From NCBI RefSeq assembly GCF_958295425.1, contig NC_081142.1, forward strand, positions 13,068,324 through 13,132,323: a stretch of DNA of 64,000 nucleotides, written 5' to 3'. Source of the DNA: Solea solea. Lineage: Eukaryota; Chordata; Actinopteri; Pleuronectiformes; Soleidae. The notes under the pieces were generated by a model, which saw nothing but the letters and a program-made list of their open reading frames with translations, had not been told where the DNA came from and ran no database searches. Shown here in pieces: positions 1-11,819 of the stretch. The translations under genes and the position numbers were made by a program. Every line of letters begins with the position of its first letter. Position 1 is the first letter of the stretch.

Positions 1-1850
1 AACCGCTTTAAAGTTAACATCGTCTACTGAATAAAAAATATGTCTGTGCTCCTATTTTTCGTAACTTGTAATGGACTTCCTCCGACCACATGAAAATCCT
101 ATTTAGTTTAAACTGATATATATTATAGTTACAGAAAAATAGGCAGGATATAGAGCTGAAACAATTACTCGATGAATCCATAAAATAATTCATTGGTTTG
201 AAGCTTTTTTCCGTGATTAACACAAGATTTCTGATTGTTTCACCTTCTTAAATGTGTATATATCCTTCATTTCTTTGCTTCAGATAACAAAGACATGATT
301 CGATTATGAAAATAACCATCAGCTGCAGCTCTAGCATGAGCACACATCCATGTGACAGGTGTGACATGTAAAGACGGGGATTATAACACAGCTTGATTGT
401 TGCACAGGTGTCAATAAAAGGCTGGTCCCAATAAAAGGGCAACACGAGGCGTCAGTTTGTTCAACATCAAAATACCAATTTCTTTTTTCTTGGCGACTGC
501 CCACCCAGATCCTGCACTGCTGCTGTCTTCCTACAGTTACAAGGGTGTCTTTCCCCTCCACTGACACTGTTCTGCCCTCTCTTCACACGCCCTGCGAGAG
601 CTGACAGGTGTGTGAACTCCGTCCACAACTGCTGCACCGACAGATCTGGTCTTAACTTGACGTTCTTAAGTGGAACTGGTTAGTAGAGTAAAAGCAGAAC
701 ATTTTCAACTTTCCCCTAAGAGTGTGTCCCATTAGTGTCAAGTATACACAAAAACAAGCACTGCTATGTCTTAGCATTTTCTCCCATAACAAGCCAGCCA
801 GAACCAAGTATGTATTTTTATTCTGCTCATTTTCTGTTTGGAAATATGAATTAATCAAGAAACTAAATTTGAACACCACATGCCGACGATGCTTTAACGA
901 ATGTAGTTACTGCTCTACACAAACGAACAGCAGAGGGCGCAATTAGGAAATACAACAATTGAAAAAACAGCTCAGTCCCCAAGCGTGGGAAACATAGTAA
1001 GCTCTCAACCTTCGGCTAGTGTATGTTGAGGTTTAGCATATACAAACGAAACGAAACAGAAGTGAATGTTGTTAGACAAGATAAGGCCGAGGGGTCCAAA
1101 CGTCCAAAAAGAGGAACAGATTTGATAATGTGAAGATTCCCGAGGGCCAACGGTCCTTTCAGACACTGTTACAATTCTCTTTTTTTTAACTGGCAATGTA
1201 ACCAAATCCAAGCCACATAGGAGCGAATACATTAAAATAGCATAGTACGGTTAAGTAATATTTACAGGTACATAACACTAACAGTTAAAGGCAAACCTTA
1301 TTCAAAAGTTTAACACAATAAAGTGCGCAGTTGGTGAATGAACCCTGGCCATAAATAATACATTATAAAACCGAAGGTGCGGGCTGTATAAAATCTGATT
1401 GGCTCCCCCGCAGGCTGGACTTTGGACATGCGTGCCATAAGGTAATGTGAAGTTTCCATGCTGATTGCAGTAATGTCAACCAGAGCATCCAGAAATCCAT
1501 CTTTCAACTATCAACTGTCACAGGTCTTTTTCAAGAGTTTGTCAACACTGTGAATACCAAACCAGCACGAGATCTGTATAATAATACGAATAATAACAGT
1601 TATTATAAAATCAGACCATTGACCTCCATGTTGTTCCTGTACATGTGCTCCAGTAGAAGTCTTGACAGTTGTTTTCCTTACAAACCTCATCCTCATGCAT
1701 TCATATATATATTTTTCATGTACACACAGATCCGTCCGGTCCATGGAAGTTGTTACTTGGCAGCTGAAATATCAGCACTTGCAGCAAAATGCTCTAGATT
1801 TTCACTTGGCCAAGACAAGTGGATGGAGAATGAGATTGGAATTGGTTGCA
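1..1850. other. unannotated unique sequence
   Basis: I see no gene, transposon or long repeat here. Short open frames on both strands overlap one another and have no splice context or recognisable motif. The one notable site is a CTCF-like motif at 927-940, listed separately. Confidence 0.6.
927..940 (+). promoter_or_regulatory. CTCF-like motif, plus orientation
   Basis: The bases ACAGCAGAGGGCGC fit the core of the vertebrate CTCF consensus (CCASYAGRKGGCRS) except at the first position. CTCF binds such sites and, in convergent pairs, anchors chromatin loops. Orientation is plus. Motif match alone is weak evidence for occupancy. Confidence 0.4.
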
Positions 1851-1925
1851 GGGGGGGGGGGGAAGGCAAGAGGCGGGCTCGGGGTGTGTGGGCAAGGGAA
1901 GTGGGGGGGTGGGGGGGTGTCGTGG
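1851..1925 (+). other. G-rich tract, possible G-quadruplex
   Basis: A run of 12 G (1851-1862) is followed by several GGG or longer runs, ending in two 7-G runs separated by one T (around 1902-1918). More than four G-runs of at least three lie within 75 bases, which satisfies the usual G4 pattern. The flanks are not G-rich. Confidence 0.6.
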
Positions 1926-2173
1926 CGCGGGTGCAGCGAAAGAGCAGGTGTGAAAAATGAAAATCACAAATGGTGTTGACGGAGTAAGTGCTAAAGAGGA
2001 TAGGGCCAGCGTCTGCATACATAATGAGGGACTGTCCTTCAGAGTACATTCCTGCAGCCAGTGCAAATGCAGACATGTAACAACACTTGAGACAAAGGGA
2101 AACACTCGCTCGACAGCTTTCGGGACTGTGAACAATTGCACCGCAGTTTGCGGACACAGTTTTAGAAGTCATA

Positions 2174-2192
2174 TGTGTGTGTGTGTGTGTGT
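2174..2192. repeat. (GT)n microsatellite
   Basis: About nine uninterrupted GT units, just upstream of a retroposon tail. Confidence 0.9.
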
Positions 2193-2237
2193 TGCATATT
2201 CAGAATATCAGTGATGAACAAATGCACCCTCTTGTCC

Positions 2238-2390
2238 GTTCCTTGGAGCGGGTTCCCTCCTCTGTGGCTCTTCCTGAGGTTTTTCCTCACTGAATGTGAG
2301 GGTCTTAGGGCTAAGGACAGACTTGAAAGCCCATCAAGGCAAATTGTGTTTGTGATGTTGGGTAATATTCATAAAAATTGACTTGACTTT
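2238..2390 (+). mobile_element. non-LTR retroposon 3-prime tail fragment
   Basis: The order of blocks is that of a very common teleost repeat: a stretch resembling TCCTCTGTGGCTCTTCCTGA, then TTTTTCCTCACTGAATGTGA, then GAAAGCCCATCAAGGCAAAT, then GTGATGTTGGGTAATATTC, ending in an AT-rich TTGAC-type tail. A second copy in the same orientation is at 55650-55740. From memory such tails belong to L2/Maui-like LINEs or SINEs mobilised by them, but the family name is uncertain. No coding sequence is retained. The left edge is approximate. Confidence 0.6.
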
Positions 2391-2594
2391 AGGATAAGTT
2401 TTTTTTCCCACCAACAAAAAGCAACTGCAACACCTTGCCAGTAAATGGGTGTTGGCCAATACACTTTCTTTGTATAGCACTTATCTTCACCAATGTTACA
2501 AAGCGATTAACAGACAGATCAAGCCTAATCAAATACTATACTAAGGCGTCTTGTCTGGTAAGTAAAGGAGCCCAAGAGTTCACACAATGAGCAA

Positions 2595-3035
2595 ACAGTG
2601 GGGAGAAAAAAACTCACTTTTGATAGGAATCTCTGACGTAACCAGACTCAAATAGGAGGCGGAGGAGAGGTGGGGGACAGAAAGGGGGGGAGAGGAACAG
2701 AGATAGAAGGAGTAGCAAGGAGGGATGAGAGACGGAGACAACAAATCAACAATCAAACAACACAACAAGTATGTTAAAATAAAGCCAACAAAAGAGAGGG
2801 GGGGGGGGGGGGGAGCATGCACCAACAGCAAAACAGCAATAAAACACAAGCAACAAGAACAAACAACACAACAAATATGTACAACTCAATAGAGAGAGGA
2901 TGGAGAGGGAAGCAGCTAACAGGCAAAGACAGAGAGCAGCATATACCATAGTAACTGAGGACAAAGAGAAACAAGGAAAGAAAGTGGGAGCATGAGAGGA
3001 AGTGGGAGGCAGGGAGAGAGCGAGGAAGATGGACT
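2595..3035 (+). repeat. long purine-rich strand with G16 run
   Basis: The plus strand is heavily A and G for about 440 bases, including an uninterrupted 16-G run at 2798-2813 and many GGAGG/GAGAG blocks. Minus-strand open frames here consist of Pro/Ser/Leu-rich translation of the tract and are not genes. Such tracts can form triplex or quadruplex structures and are prone to length change. Confidence 0.6.
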
Positions 3036-3648
3036 GTGTGAAAATCCTTAAATCATTTCAAGTAACAAGCTCCAAATTGCTCCGTAGACAAAGCCTTCTC
3101 TGAAATCTCTATGTAGATCACTTTGCAGAGAGTCGATCTGCAGCACAGAAGTGAATACAGGTACAGAGTGAACTGCTCAGTCTGCGGTGCATTCACCTGT
3201 GTACAGGTGAGCTAGATATTCTATCATATGTATGAAGTCAGGACGTGTGGGGCACAAATGCGGTAACTCAGCGAATAGTCTGACCCCTTCCATCTGCATT
3301 GATCATCATTCTTACATACACAAATACGCAGAAACAACAACTGCCATTCCATGATACGGTTTTGGTCTCGCATGAGCTCATTATTTTCCGTGGAGAAAAC
3401 ATGCAGCGCATTGTCTCCCATTGTTTAATTATCTCGGGCGACAACAAGGGGAAGAGAAAGTTAGACAATGGCTGTGAGAAAGACTTGGGTAGTTAGAAGG
3501 AATGCAATGAAGCCTAGTGAGAGATTATGTTCTTTGCTGCTTACAAGGCGGTGTGTAGGAACCCATTTAAAAATAGGCTAGCATTTAAAATGGGCCAGAT
3601 AGTAGATAAAGCTGCCTCTCTCCGGCAGAGTAATGAGCTAGGACCTGA

Positions 3649-3665
3649 ACACACACACACACACA
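3649..3665. repeat. (AC)n microsatellite
   Basis: Eight AC units, uninterrupted. Confidence 0.85.
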
Positions 3666-3669
3666 GCTG

Positions 3670-5980
3670 TGGAAATTGGATACTGGCAATCCTCAGATAA
3701 TTATTTTTTAAGTTTACTTAAACTGCCAATACTTACATAGTCAAATGGTTACATGTAAATTTGATATGCTAATTAAGGTGTGTGCATATGAGCACACACG
3801 TCACCATGGTTACTTGCGTCTTGTAGTGTGTTATTTTGTATATACTGTATGTGTCTATATGGACTTCCGAGCATTATCCATGGTCAATATGGAGTAAAAG
3901 AGCATTACATGCATATACGGTGGCTGTGGAAGAAGACGTGAGCACATGACGCACAGTTCTCCCTTACTTTGGAAACCCACCGCGGTGCAGTGTATTTAAG
4001 TCAGCGGGCATTATATAACTCCAGCCCCCATGTAAATCCATGAAAGTGCTTTTGCACATCCAGTATGTGTGTGTTTGTGGCTGCACATGAAAACACAAAA
4101 GGTACTAAAAATATGCAAAATAAATAAATAAATCCATGCACGTCACAGATTGTATTCAGATTCAAACACACCAAACTGTTGTGTTTCAATGCGTTGGATA
4201 AACAACAACTAAATGAATGCTTTTTATGTTCAGCATTTTGTCCATCACTTACTGACAACACCAACGCATAGATGTACCCAGAAACAATAGTTGATTAAAA
4301 AGTTGTTAAATCCAATATACTTTCAAACAAATGAAGTACAATGGTGTGACTGTTTCTTTATTAGTATTATAATTGTATATAAAATATAAAATGTTCTCAT
4401 TTCAGATGAAAAATGACAAAAAGCAATTTAGATTCACTTATCAAAGCAATTTTAAGGCCTAAAATAAGAGACTAGTGAACTAACTACAATAAATAAAACC
4501 TTTTATTTGTTTTATTTACTGAAAAACTCTTCACTCATGACTTTGACTACGTCATCTTTTCCTGGAGTGCGTCTCCCTTACTTTGATGTTCACACAGTAA
4601 ATGTGGGTCTGTTATGTTTTTAACTCAGGGTTCACCAGTTTAATTACTGTTCTGTGATCAACCAAATGTCACATCTATTGGTCCTGTAAATACTCCACAA
4701 TCAAAGCTAAAATGAAACTATGAATACGGGGAAGTGAGCACTTTTAAGTTGAAGCGGTGGTGAAAGATAATTGTCTCCGTCTAGTTTTGCTGTTAAAAAA
4801 AATAAATACAAGCTCTAATCCGAAGACAAAAAGCACTTCAGTGAGACGCACCTGAAGAGCATGTATCATGTGGGCAGTGTCGCTGTCCTGAAATCAAAAG
4901 CAAGACTAATGCTCACTAATGCAGACACATCCAGTGACTGATATGATTGGCTGAGTGTCATCATGTGGTCATTTAAGGCGCACGTAATTGATCTGCATTA
5001 CTTGGCCCTATAGTGCCGTAATTATCAGTGATTTATGGTAATAGGTCTATGTCAGGAGGATATGGCGTCTGAGTCCACTGAGTGACCTGGGCCCTAAAGG
5101 ATGTCTGAGTAATATATTATGTGCCATGTGACATATTTAGGACTTGCTCTCAACCAATTCATTCAGTTACTAATCTCCATCATGACTCGATCCCAAAGTC
5201 ACCATTAGATGTGATAATTCATTGAATGCTTTTGGGGTTGTTTTTTTTTTGTTACATTTCTGTCTCAGAGATTAACACACAGTTACACAATTGTAGCACA
5301 AAGTTGCTACAATTACAAACTATCAGACCTGACTGAGGGATATACAGCGGCAGCGTGGGGGTAGACAGGAGGAAGACACATTTATTCCTTCAAACTGCTC
5401 AATTACCAGGTTGTTTAAGCAGTAGCAGAGACTAATATGGGTTCTTCTTTATGTTTTCAGTCATACTCTATTTGCAGCACAATGCTGCCATTGCCTTCAT
5501 CTGTGTCGGCATGCAACAAATCACAAAGTCACAGTGTGTGTTTGAATGTAAGGGCCCTTTGTTTATATTTAAAAGTTACACGCTAAAGTTTTATTAGCTC
5601 TGTCGTGTGGTCAACCATTTGAAGCAATCATAAAATGTTTGACCTAAATGACTCGCATCACATGGACTACACGAGCGTTTGCTGAGCTGAGTGATATTGT
5701 CCCGCCTCGCTCGGAATGTGTGTTGTGGAAATGTGACGCGTGAACAAGGCAAACCAGTCCCGAGATTTGAACGTGTATATCAACAAAGCGCAGCACCAAA
5801 AACATGCAAATGTATACTTTGCCTGCAGGTCAAACAGTTGCTCTTGCATGAAGGTCTGCAAACAACCATCAACATCCTGACACCGTGCCAATAGCTTTAT
5901 GTCACCCTGTCCATGAAGCACATCCCCTCTCTGTGGGCATGTATAATCTCTGAGTCGGGCCAAACATTAAGACAACGCCC
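3670..5980. other. unannotated sequence
   Basis: No gene or recognisable transposon. A short perfect hairpin (8-bp arms GTGTGTGC/GCACACAC, 6-base loop) lies at 3778-3799. Open frames on either strand up to 98 codons (5667-5963, minus) have no recognisable domain. Confidence 0.55.
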
Positions 5981-5995
5981 ACCCCACACCCACCC

Positions 5996-6023
<28 letters not shown>
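5996..6023. repeat. (CA)n microsatellite
   Basis: About 14 CA units preceded by an imperfect CACCC-rich stretch from about 5978. Confidence 0.9.
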
Positions 6024-6024
<1 letters not shown>

Positions 6025-6026
<2 letters not shown>

Positions 6027-8540
6027 ACTTAATGCCTCTGTTTTTGAGCCACATTTATCTCTTGAAAACAGATCAATAGAAAAAAACTCTGTCTATGTTG
6101 TTTATATGGAGCACATGCCTGATGCGTTTGCCCTGCAGCTCAACCGGGGTCAAACAGACGGTGAATCCTCAGTAGCATTCAGGACCATGGACTCACATGC
6201 ACACTTAGACATTGTCTGTCTTCGGTGCTCAAGCACTGAACAAGTTTACAGACTGCAGTGCAAATAAATTAGGAGTTATCCATCAAGTCATCTCCTGGGA
6301 ACCCAAAGCACCGCGGATAATATGTGTGTTTTCAATGATTATTTGTTTTATTTTAAGGGACTAGACCTCTTTAAAAGGAAGACTCTGATTTATGAATAAC
6401 TTATTCATTGTATTCATTTATTTGATGCGTTTCATTTGTAGGATTTTAACAGCTACAATTACAAGTCTAATTCATTCATTCATTAATCATGTCTACAAGT
6501 ATAATGCCGCCCTATACGGCAGTGTAAAACAAACGTAGGCCACATAAGTCACAGTAGGCTACAGAGGCTATTGGGTACACACTCCTGAGATATTGCTTCT
6601 CTCTGCTCTGTATCCATGTAGCAGACAGATTGACTGACACTGATATCCATTACTTAACCACCGAGGGCCATTGTGCAGGCAAAAGCACATAAATCACGTA
6701 TCATTACCTGCTGCATGTTGCTGCCCATTTGTCCCATCAAGTCACTGTGCACTTGATCAAAGTATTATTCTATTTATGATGAATTCACAGGGGCCAACGA
6801 TGAGCCTGTGTGTTGTTGTTTTGTCAGGTCCAACTCTAGAAGCTCTGTGAGGCACAAGATGTGGAGTAGAGCAAGAACGGGACAGCAGAAACATGGGGTC
6901 ATGCCTCCCCCTATAGGGCAAGAAGTGCAAAGCCAAGTGTACAGTCAAGGGAGAGCCTCTGTTCTTTTTACTCAGCAACCCTCTCATAGGGATGTCTGTG
7001 AAGTCTTATCCATGCTGGTAAGCCCAGACAGCCATTGGCAGTTAATACACTCAAGACTTAACAAGCAGGAAATATACACAAGTGGTTTTCAGTAGAGACA
7101 GAAATTATGCTCGTGATGGGTGGAAATGAAGAGAGTCCGGTTCAAGGGGACGCTAAAGTTAGTTTGATCGACCATCAGTAGGAATCTGGCAGAAGTGAGT
7201 GTACGGGATGCAGCTCGAGGGTGTTTTTTATCCTGCTGTGGGCCTCAGACATCAGCCTGATGAGGAGTAATGATCCCCCCCCCCCCACAGACACACACTC
7301 ACACACACACACGCACATCACCATCCACCCCCACCCCACCTGGCTCGACTGCAATAAATTAGTGCATCAAATTCTTAAATGCTGCCTACAGCTGCCAGAC
7401 ATTCAAGGAAAGAGCCAGACGAACCAAAAGAGGTTTTGTTTTTTTTTTGTGGACGTCTAGTAATGACAGTGAAAGATGTACGGGGGTTATGTGCAGATTA
7501 CAACCAAAACAGTGAAATATGTTAGTGAGGAGAATAGAAATGATGCAGCATGTGTGGAAGAAACTTGACTTCTCTGCACACTGGGTTCTCTCAAAGATAG
7601 CAGGAATTTGAGCCACATGTTGGACAGCTTTGTGCTTTTATTATTCCTGAACGGAGCCTCAGTCAGGTACCACTTCCTCCCTGCAACAAAGTAGGGTTGG
7701 GAGGTTAGGCAGGTTGCCATTAAGCAATCGTTCCCCTTAATACTGTCTCAATCCCATTCACAATTCAGGAGTGGAGGATCCAGGCTTTGTGTTTGCTCCA
7801 TCGCCTCCCTGACATTAAGACTCTTGAGACGTCATTATGTCTCGAAAAGCAGCTCAACTAAGAGGCCGTTTCTGCCACAGTCAGGTGTGCATTAGGTGCC
7901 GCCACGGAATTGGAACAAACTCTCAGAGCATGTAGGGTCCATGACTGCCACCAGTGCCAGGCTGGCTTTGGTAGATCACATTTTTGCCAACGTCTCGTCA
8001 GGATGACTCAGCTTGGAAACAAACTCAATGGGTATCATTCTGACTGCGGAATTAGGTCAGACTCCTCTGTGCTGAATCAAATCCATGTGTAGGTGCGCCA
8101 AGATTGCTTCTGAGAGATCTGATTTGCTTCTAATGTTGGCCGTAAGAACAGTTGAGACACTCAAAATGAATGAAGAATGCAAAAATGCAAAAAAAAAACA
8201 CTAAACCCCCCCGCCTTTAAAGCTGTGATGAGCATCAAATATTCGCATCACAGGGAAGCTTCTCAGAGGGTGGCTTGCCGAGCACCTGACAGATTGGCAG
8301 TGACATTAAGACATGTAAATGAGAAATTGTGCAGTTTCTAGGAAGCATTAGCTGTAGAAAATATGTGGAAAAAAAATACTGATATGAACAGAAGCACAGA
8401 GAAAACCATTTTTTTTTTTAAGTGATTAAGATCAGCCACTTGCTGCCTATTCCACCACAACTAGAAGATTTCAGGGGTGTTACATCAATACATGAGAGAG
8501 ATAGAGAGGGGAGTTTTCTATGAGGGGAGCAGAATTTACT
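6025..8540. other. unannotated sequence
   Basis: No supported gene or transposon. A C-rich run followed by a CA tract lies at about 7267-7316. Short open frames in this stretch are isolated and unrecognised. Confidence 0.55.
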
Positions 8541-9044
8541 GCTCTTATGCTTCATCAGTGTGCTGCAGTGGTGGCTGTAAATCTGCAGATTGATCAAACT
8601 GCAGAGCCAAAGGGATCCAAAGCCTTATCTCAGAATAAGGGCTCAGCAAAGTCACTGTTGGTTTGAATGATGGCAGTGGCTGCCTGACTTCTACCTGGAT
8701 CATTCTGCTTGTATACACAACCTGCACATAATCTCTCTGCTCCAAACACACATGTAAACATAAACATTCACACCAACTTAAGGGAAAAAAAAAAAAAAAG
8801 AAGCGGATAAGGCTGAGAAAGCTCATTTGTACTCTCAGAGCAGATTCACATCCAGACACATACTCCTCTCCTTCCATACAGCATTCTCGCCCGCGGCACA
8901 ACACTATACTTCATTACAACTTCTACAGGTAAAGAATGACCTCATCCTGGTCAAATCCATATCTTCCTGTCAGCCCACAATCCTTGTCTGCCAAAAGACA
9001 ATAAGCCATCCACTCAACCGTGTGTGTTGTGAAGGGAGAATTAC

Positions 9045-9190
9045 CTTTATTGGACGTCTGAAGCCTGAAGGCTGCAGAGACAGACAGACCTGGATTGCCT
9101 ACTGGGCTCTGAGAGGGCAGCTCTCTTGTTAATGTTGCAGCCGCCTTTGCCTTCAGAAACACATAAGGTACCGATTCCACGTAGCAGATG
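9045..9190 (-). other. candidate coding exon C (146 nt)
   Basis: Read on the minus strand, a pyrimidine-rich tract (TTGTTCCTCCCCCAG) forms a strong acceptor next to 9190, and an AAAG/GTAATT donor follows 9045. The segment is open throughout in the frame that begins one base in. It encodes about 48 residues including SICYVESVPYVF and ELPSQSPVGNPG. This frame joins in phase to candidate exon B upstream (split codon AG|C gives Ser). A possible following exon is 8864-8922, with acceptor TACCTGTAG and donor GTATGT, also open in phase and followed by an in-frame TGA. I do not recognise the product. The signal could be a lineage-specific gene, a long non-coding RNA, or chance. Confidence 0.28.
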
Positions 9191-9849
9191 CTGGGGGAGG
9201 AACAAGGAGAGCATGCTCGGAGACAAGAAAGTTGGAGGATTTTGCACATTTTGAAGTTTTACCCTGCTTACCTGGCAGAGACCCCCAAATAGCTCAGCAG
9301 GATCGCCGTAGAAGCTAGTTCCTATTTTGAGACAAAAGACCCGCAGAAGACTAACTTTAGCTGATGTACACGTTGTTTAAATAGTTTCACCTCTTATGTC
9401 ACTCTCACTCCAGATAAAAAAAAAAAGCCTTCCTGATATTGTTTTCTTAAACAAGTGGCTCAGATATGTGGTCTTCATCAGCTTTTTCAATTAATGCTAG
9501 ACTAAGCCAGTAATCGTTTTCCATGATCTTAATTAAATTTGTACTGTAATCTTAGTTCTTTTATCATGCAGTGGAGATCTCTCTTAAGGAAAAAAAAAAA
9601 AAAAGGCCTCCCTGAGGAGAAGTATATTCCATGCAGCCTACCTCTGCTTTACTATACGACATAATGTGTAGCTAGAGTACAGCTCAAAAACTGTGTCTAT
9701 TCCAATTTTTAATGTGTGCAGAATGATATAATAATAATGGTAATTCTTATGTCAGACTGTTTTTTTAAAGCCAAATCAAGCACAATCAGAAATGAATGCC
9801 ATCGCAGAAATAATGTCAGGCGACCATGGAACACAATTTTCAAATTCAC

Positions 9850-10024
9850 CTAACACATTGCAGGGCTGTCCCGGCCAGATTTACAGCGATACATGAACAG
9901 TATCCTCGGGACACCCACTGCGGCTCTCGTTCGCAACGTCTTCCCCAAATCAGCGAGCTCCGAAAGGGGCAGACAGTCGCCTTTCTTGTGGTGTGAGTGG
10001 TGACCATAACTCTTTCCAGATGCA
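9850..10024 (-). other. candidate coding exon B (175 nt)
   Basis: On the minus strand this segment follows an unusually long pyrimidine tract (about 100 bases, 10025-10125) ending in TTTTTCTCGCAG. It ends at a good donor, TTAG/GTGAAT. Two frames are open. The one that fits both neighbours encodes about 57 residues with seven cysteines, including the stretches VCPF, RRCERE and GYCSCIAV. It begins with two bases completing a codon from exon A and ends two bases into a codon completed by exon C. The cysteine content would suit an extracellular protein, but no family is recognised. The other open frame ends in TAG exactly at the donor. Confidence is limited because splice-like signals occur by chance at this density. 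Confidence 0.3.
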
Positions 10025-10465
10025 CTGCGAGAAAAAGGAGAAGCGGTGGTGAGCGGCAAGGAAAAAGTGAGAAAGGAGTGAGAAATGGGGGGGGGGGAGA
10101 AAGAGAGAGCGAGAGAGAGGGAGACAAAGCCATAAATCACACCAAGCCAAGGTCTGTTCATATAAGCACATCCTTAGCAGACATGGGAAATAGACAGGGA
10201 GAGGGGTGGCTGGAAATCAAGAGGAGAGAGGCCAGGCCTGAATTTTTGGATGCATATATGATATTGCACCATCAATGCAGCATCTGTCTAAATGATGACC
10301 TGCAGGGCAGTTTTAAACTCCCACACTCCATATTTCTTCCCTGATGTTTTCTGTTTACGTTCCAGCATATTCCTGGGACAGAAAAGGAAGAGATAGGTCA
10401 CAGTTGTGTTTTCCTTGCATGTCAGCCACGTGATGGTCATTTAGATAAATGTGTGTATTATCTAC

Positions 10466-10581
10466 GATGGGAGGCGACTTTCTGAGACGACGTGAGTTTC
10501 TCAAGACCCTCAACCCCATCGCTGCGATGAACGGTCTCCTTGTCTGAGAGGGAAACGCAGTATGAGGTCTCCCAAAGACAT
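10466..10581 (-). other. candidate coding exon A (116 nt)
   Basis: On the minus strand an acceptor with a good pyrimidine tract (CCTCTTTTTCCAACAG) precedes 10581, and a moderate donor, CATC/GTAGAT, follows 10466. One base in, the segment is open for 38 codons (beginning CLWETSYCVSLSDKE and ending SSQKVASH). Its last base plus the first two of exon B make a Leu codon, so A, B and C form one uninterrupted reading frame of about 145 residues. No start codon or upstream exon was found with confidence, so any gene would be partial as described here. The product is not recognised. Confidence 0.25.
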
Positions 10582-10599
10582 CTGTTGGAAAAAGAGGCT

Positions 10600-11790
10600 G
10601 TGTCAAAATGAAGCATGACAAAGTCAGGAAAATGCCAAGAAGGGAGGGGATAAAGGAATTAGGCCTGGATTGGGTGAAGATCCGTAGGCGGATTTTCAAT
10701 GTTTGTTAGGGTTGACATGTTCTCTATGATCTCTGGTGAGCCAAGAACCCACTGACTGCTGAAGTGAACATACATCACGGCAGCTTTCCTTTCTTTTGTG
10801 TCTTCCTCTCTCGGTCTGTGACTTATAATATTCCTCTTTTCAAAGCAGCGGTTCGGCGGACCATTTTTCAAATTAGACACCGTGTTGCCGATGACCGTTT
10901 GTTGGCAGGACATGTGACGGTAAAAAAAGGAGGAAAGGAGCAGGGAAAAAAATAAACAGAGGACAAGTAAGAGGTAAATATTATGACCGGTGACTTTCTG
11001 GTTTGTGTTCCTGCGTCAATTGGCACCCCATATTATTGTTAGGGTTTCGGAAAGCTCGGACCTGTTATTTAGTCCCTCCACACGCCTCCGCTTTCCTATT
11101 TTAGTTTCAGACAGCGTTTGTGTCAGTTGAAGGGGTTTGTGCTCAGGTTGTAGACTTTCCTCTGCCGAGCTGAGAAAAATAATCATTCTGTATCTTTATA
11201 ATGAACACGGGTTTGCTGATTCACTGCCACTGTTTGGGAGTTATTGTCAACAGCAATACCATTTTTTTTTTGAGAACAATGGAGGTGTGTAGGGTAGACT
11301 ATCTCACATTCAATGATTGGAATTGGAGGGTAACCAGACATGCAAGTACATTATTTTGTTGCCATGGATAAGACTACGTGTGTTGCACTGTTAGTTCGTA
11401 CAAGCAGAAGCTCTGTAAATGTCTCAGAGTAGAACTGCTTTGTTACAGGTCACTATGTATGTTATACAGTTCATTGTGTGTTTGTGTGAATGACTTATAT
11501 TCTTTTTTCCAGTACAGCAAAACTTTCCATGCAAAATGACTTCACCACTGTAATTAACATGAAAACATGCCACCATAAAAAAATCATTGAAACACCCAAA
11601 ACACAAGAGCTGATACATACAGTGTGACTATGAATATTATTGTGCTTGATATATAAAAGTATGATGCCTTTTCCTCCACTTTTACTGTCAAATATTTACA
11701 GTATGTGGGATATTTATATTAAAACATAACCAACATAGTTTTTTTGGCAGCAGGAAAAAAAAACATTTTACAAGCAGCAGCTTTTGGATT
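10600..11790. other. unannotated sequence
   Basis: No gene or transposon recognised. An 84-codon minus-strand open frame (10659-10913) lies just upstream of candidate exon A. It could hold a further exon, but no convincing splice pair was found in it. Confidence 0.5.
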
Positions 11791-11792
11791 AG

Positions 11793-11815
11793 TTTTTTTT
11801 TTTTTTTTTTTTTTT
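11793..11815. repeat. poly-T run (23)
   Basis: Uninterrupted T run with no recognisable retroposon body next to it. Confidence 0.9.
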
Positions 11816-11819
11816 CCAC

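Noticed and set aside
1753..2172. 139-codon minus-strand open frame with Pro/His-rich stretch
   Set aside because: The Pro-rich part is the translation of the G-rich tract at 1851-1925. The rest is unrecognised.
5667..5963. 98-codon minus-strand open frame with several Cys
   Set aside because: No signal peptide-like start, no family resemblance and no supporting context.
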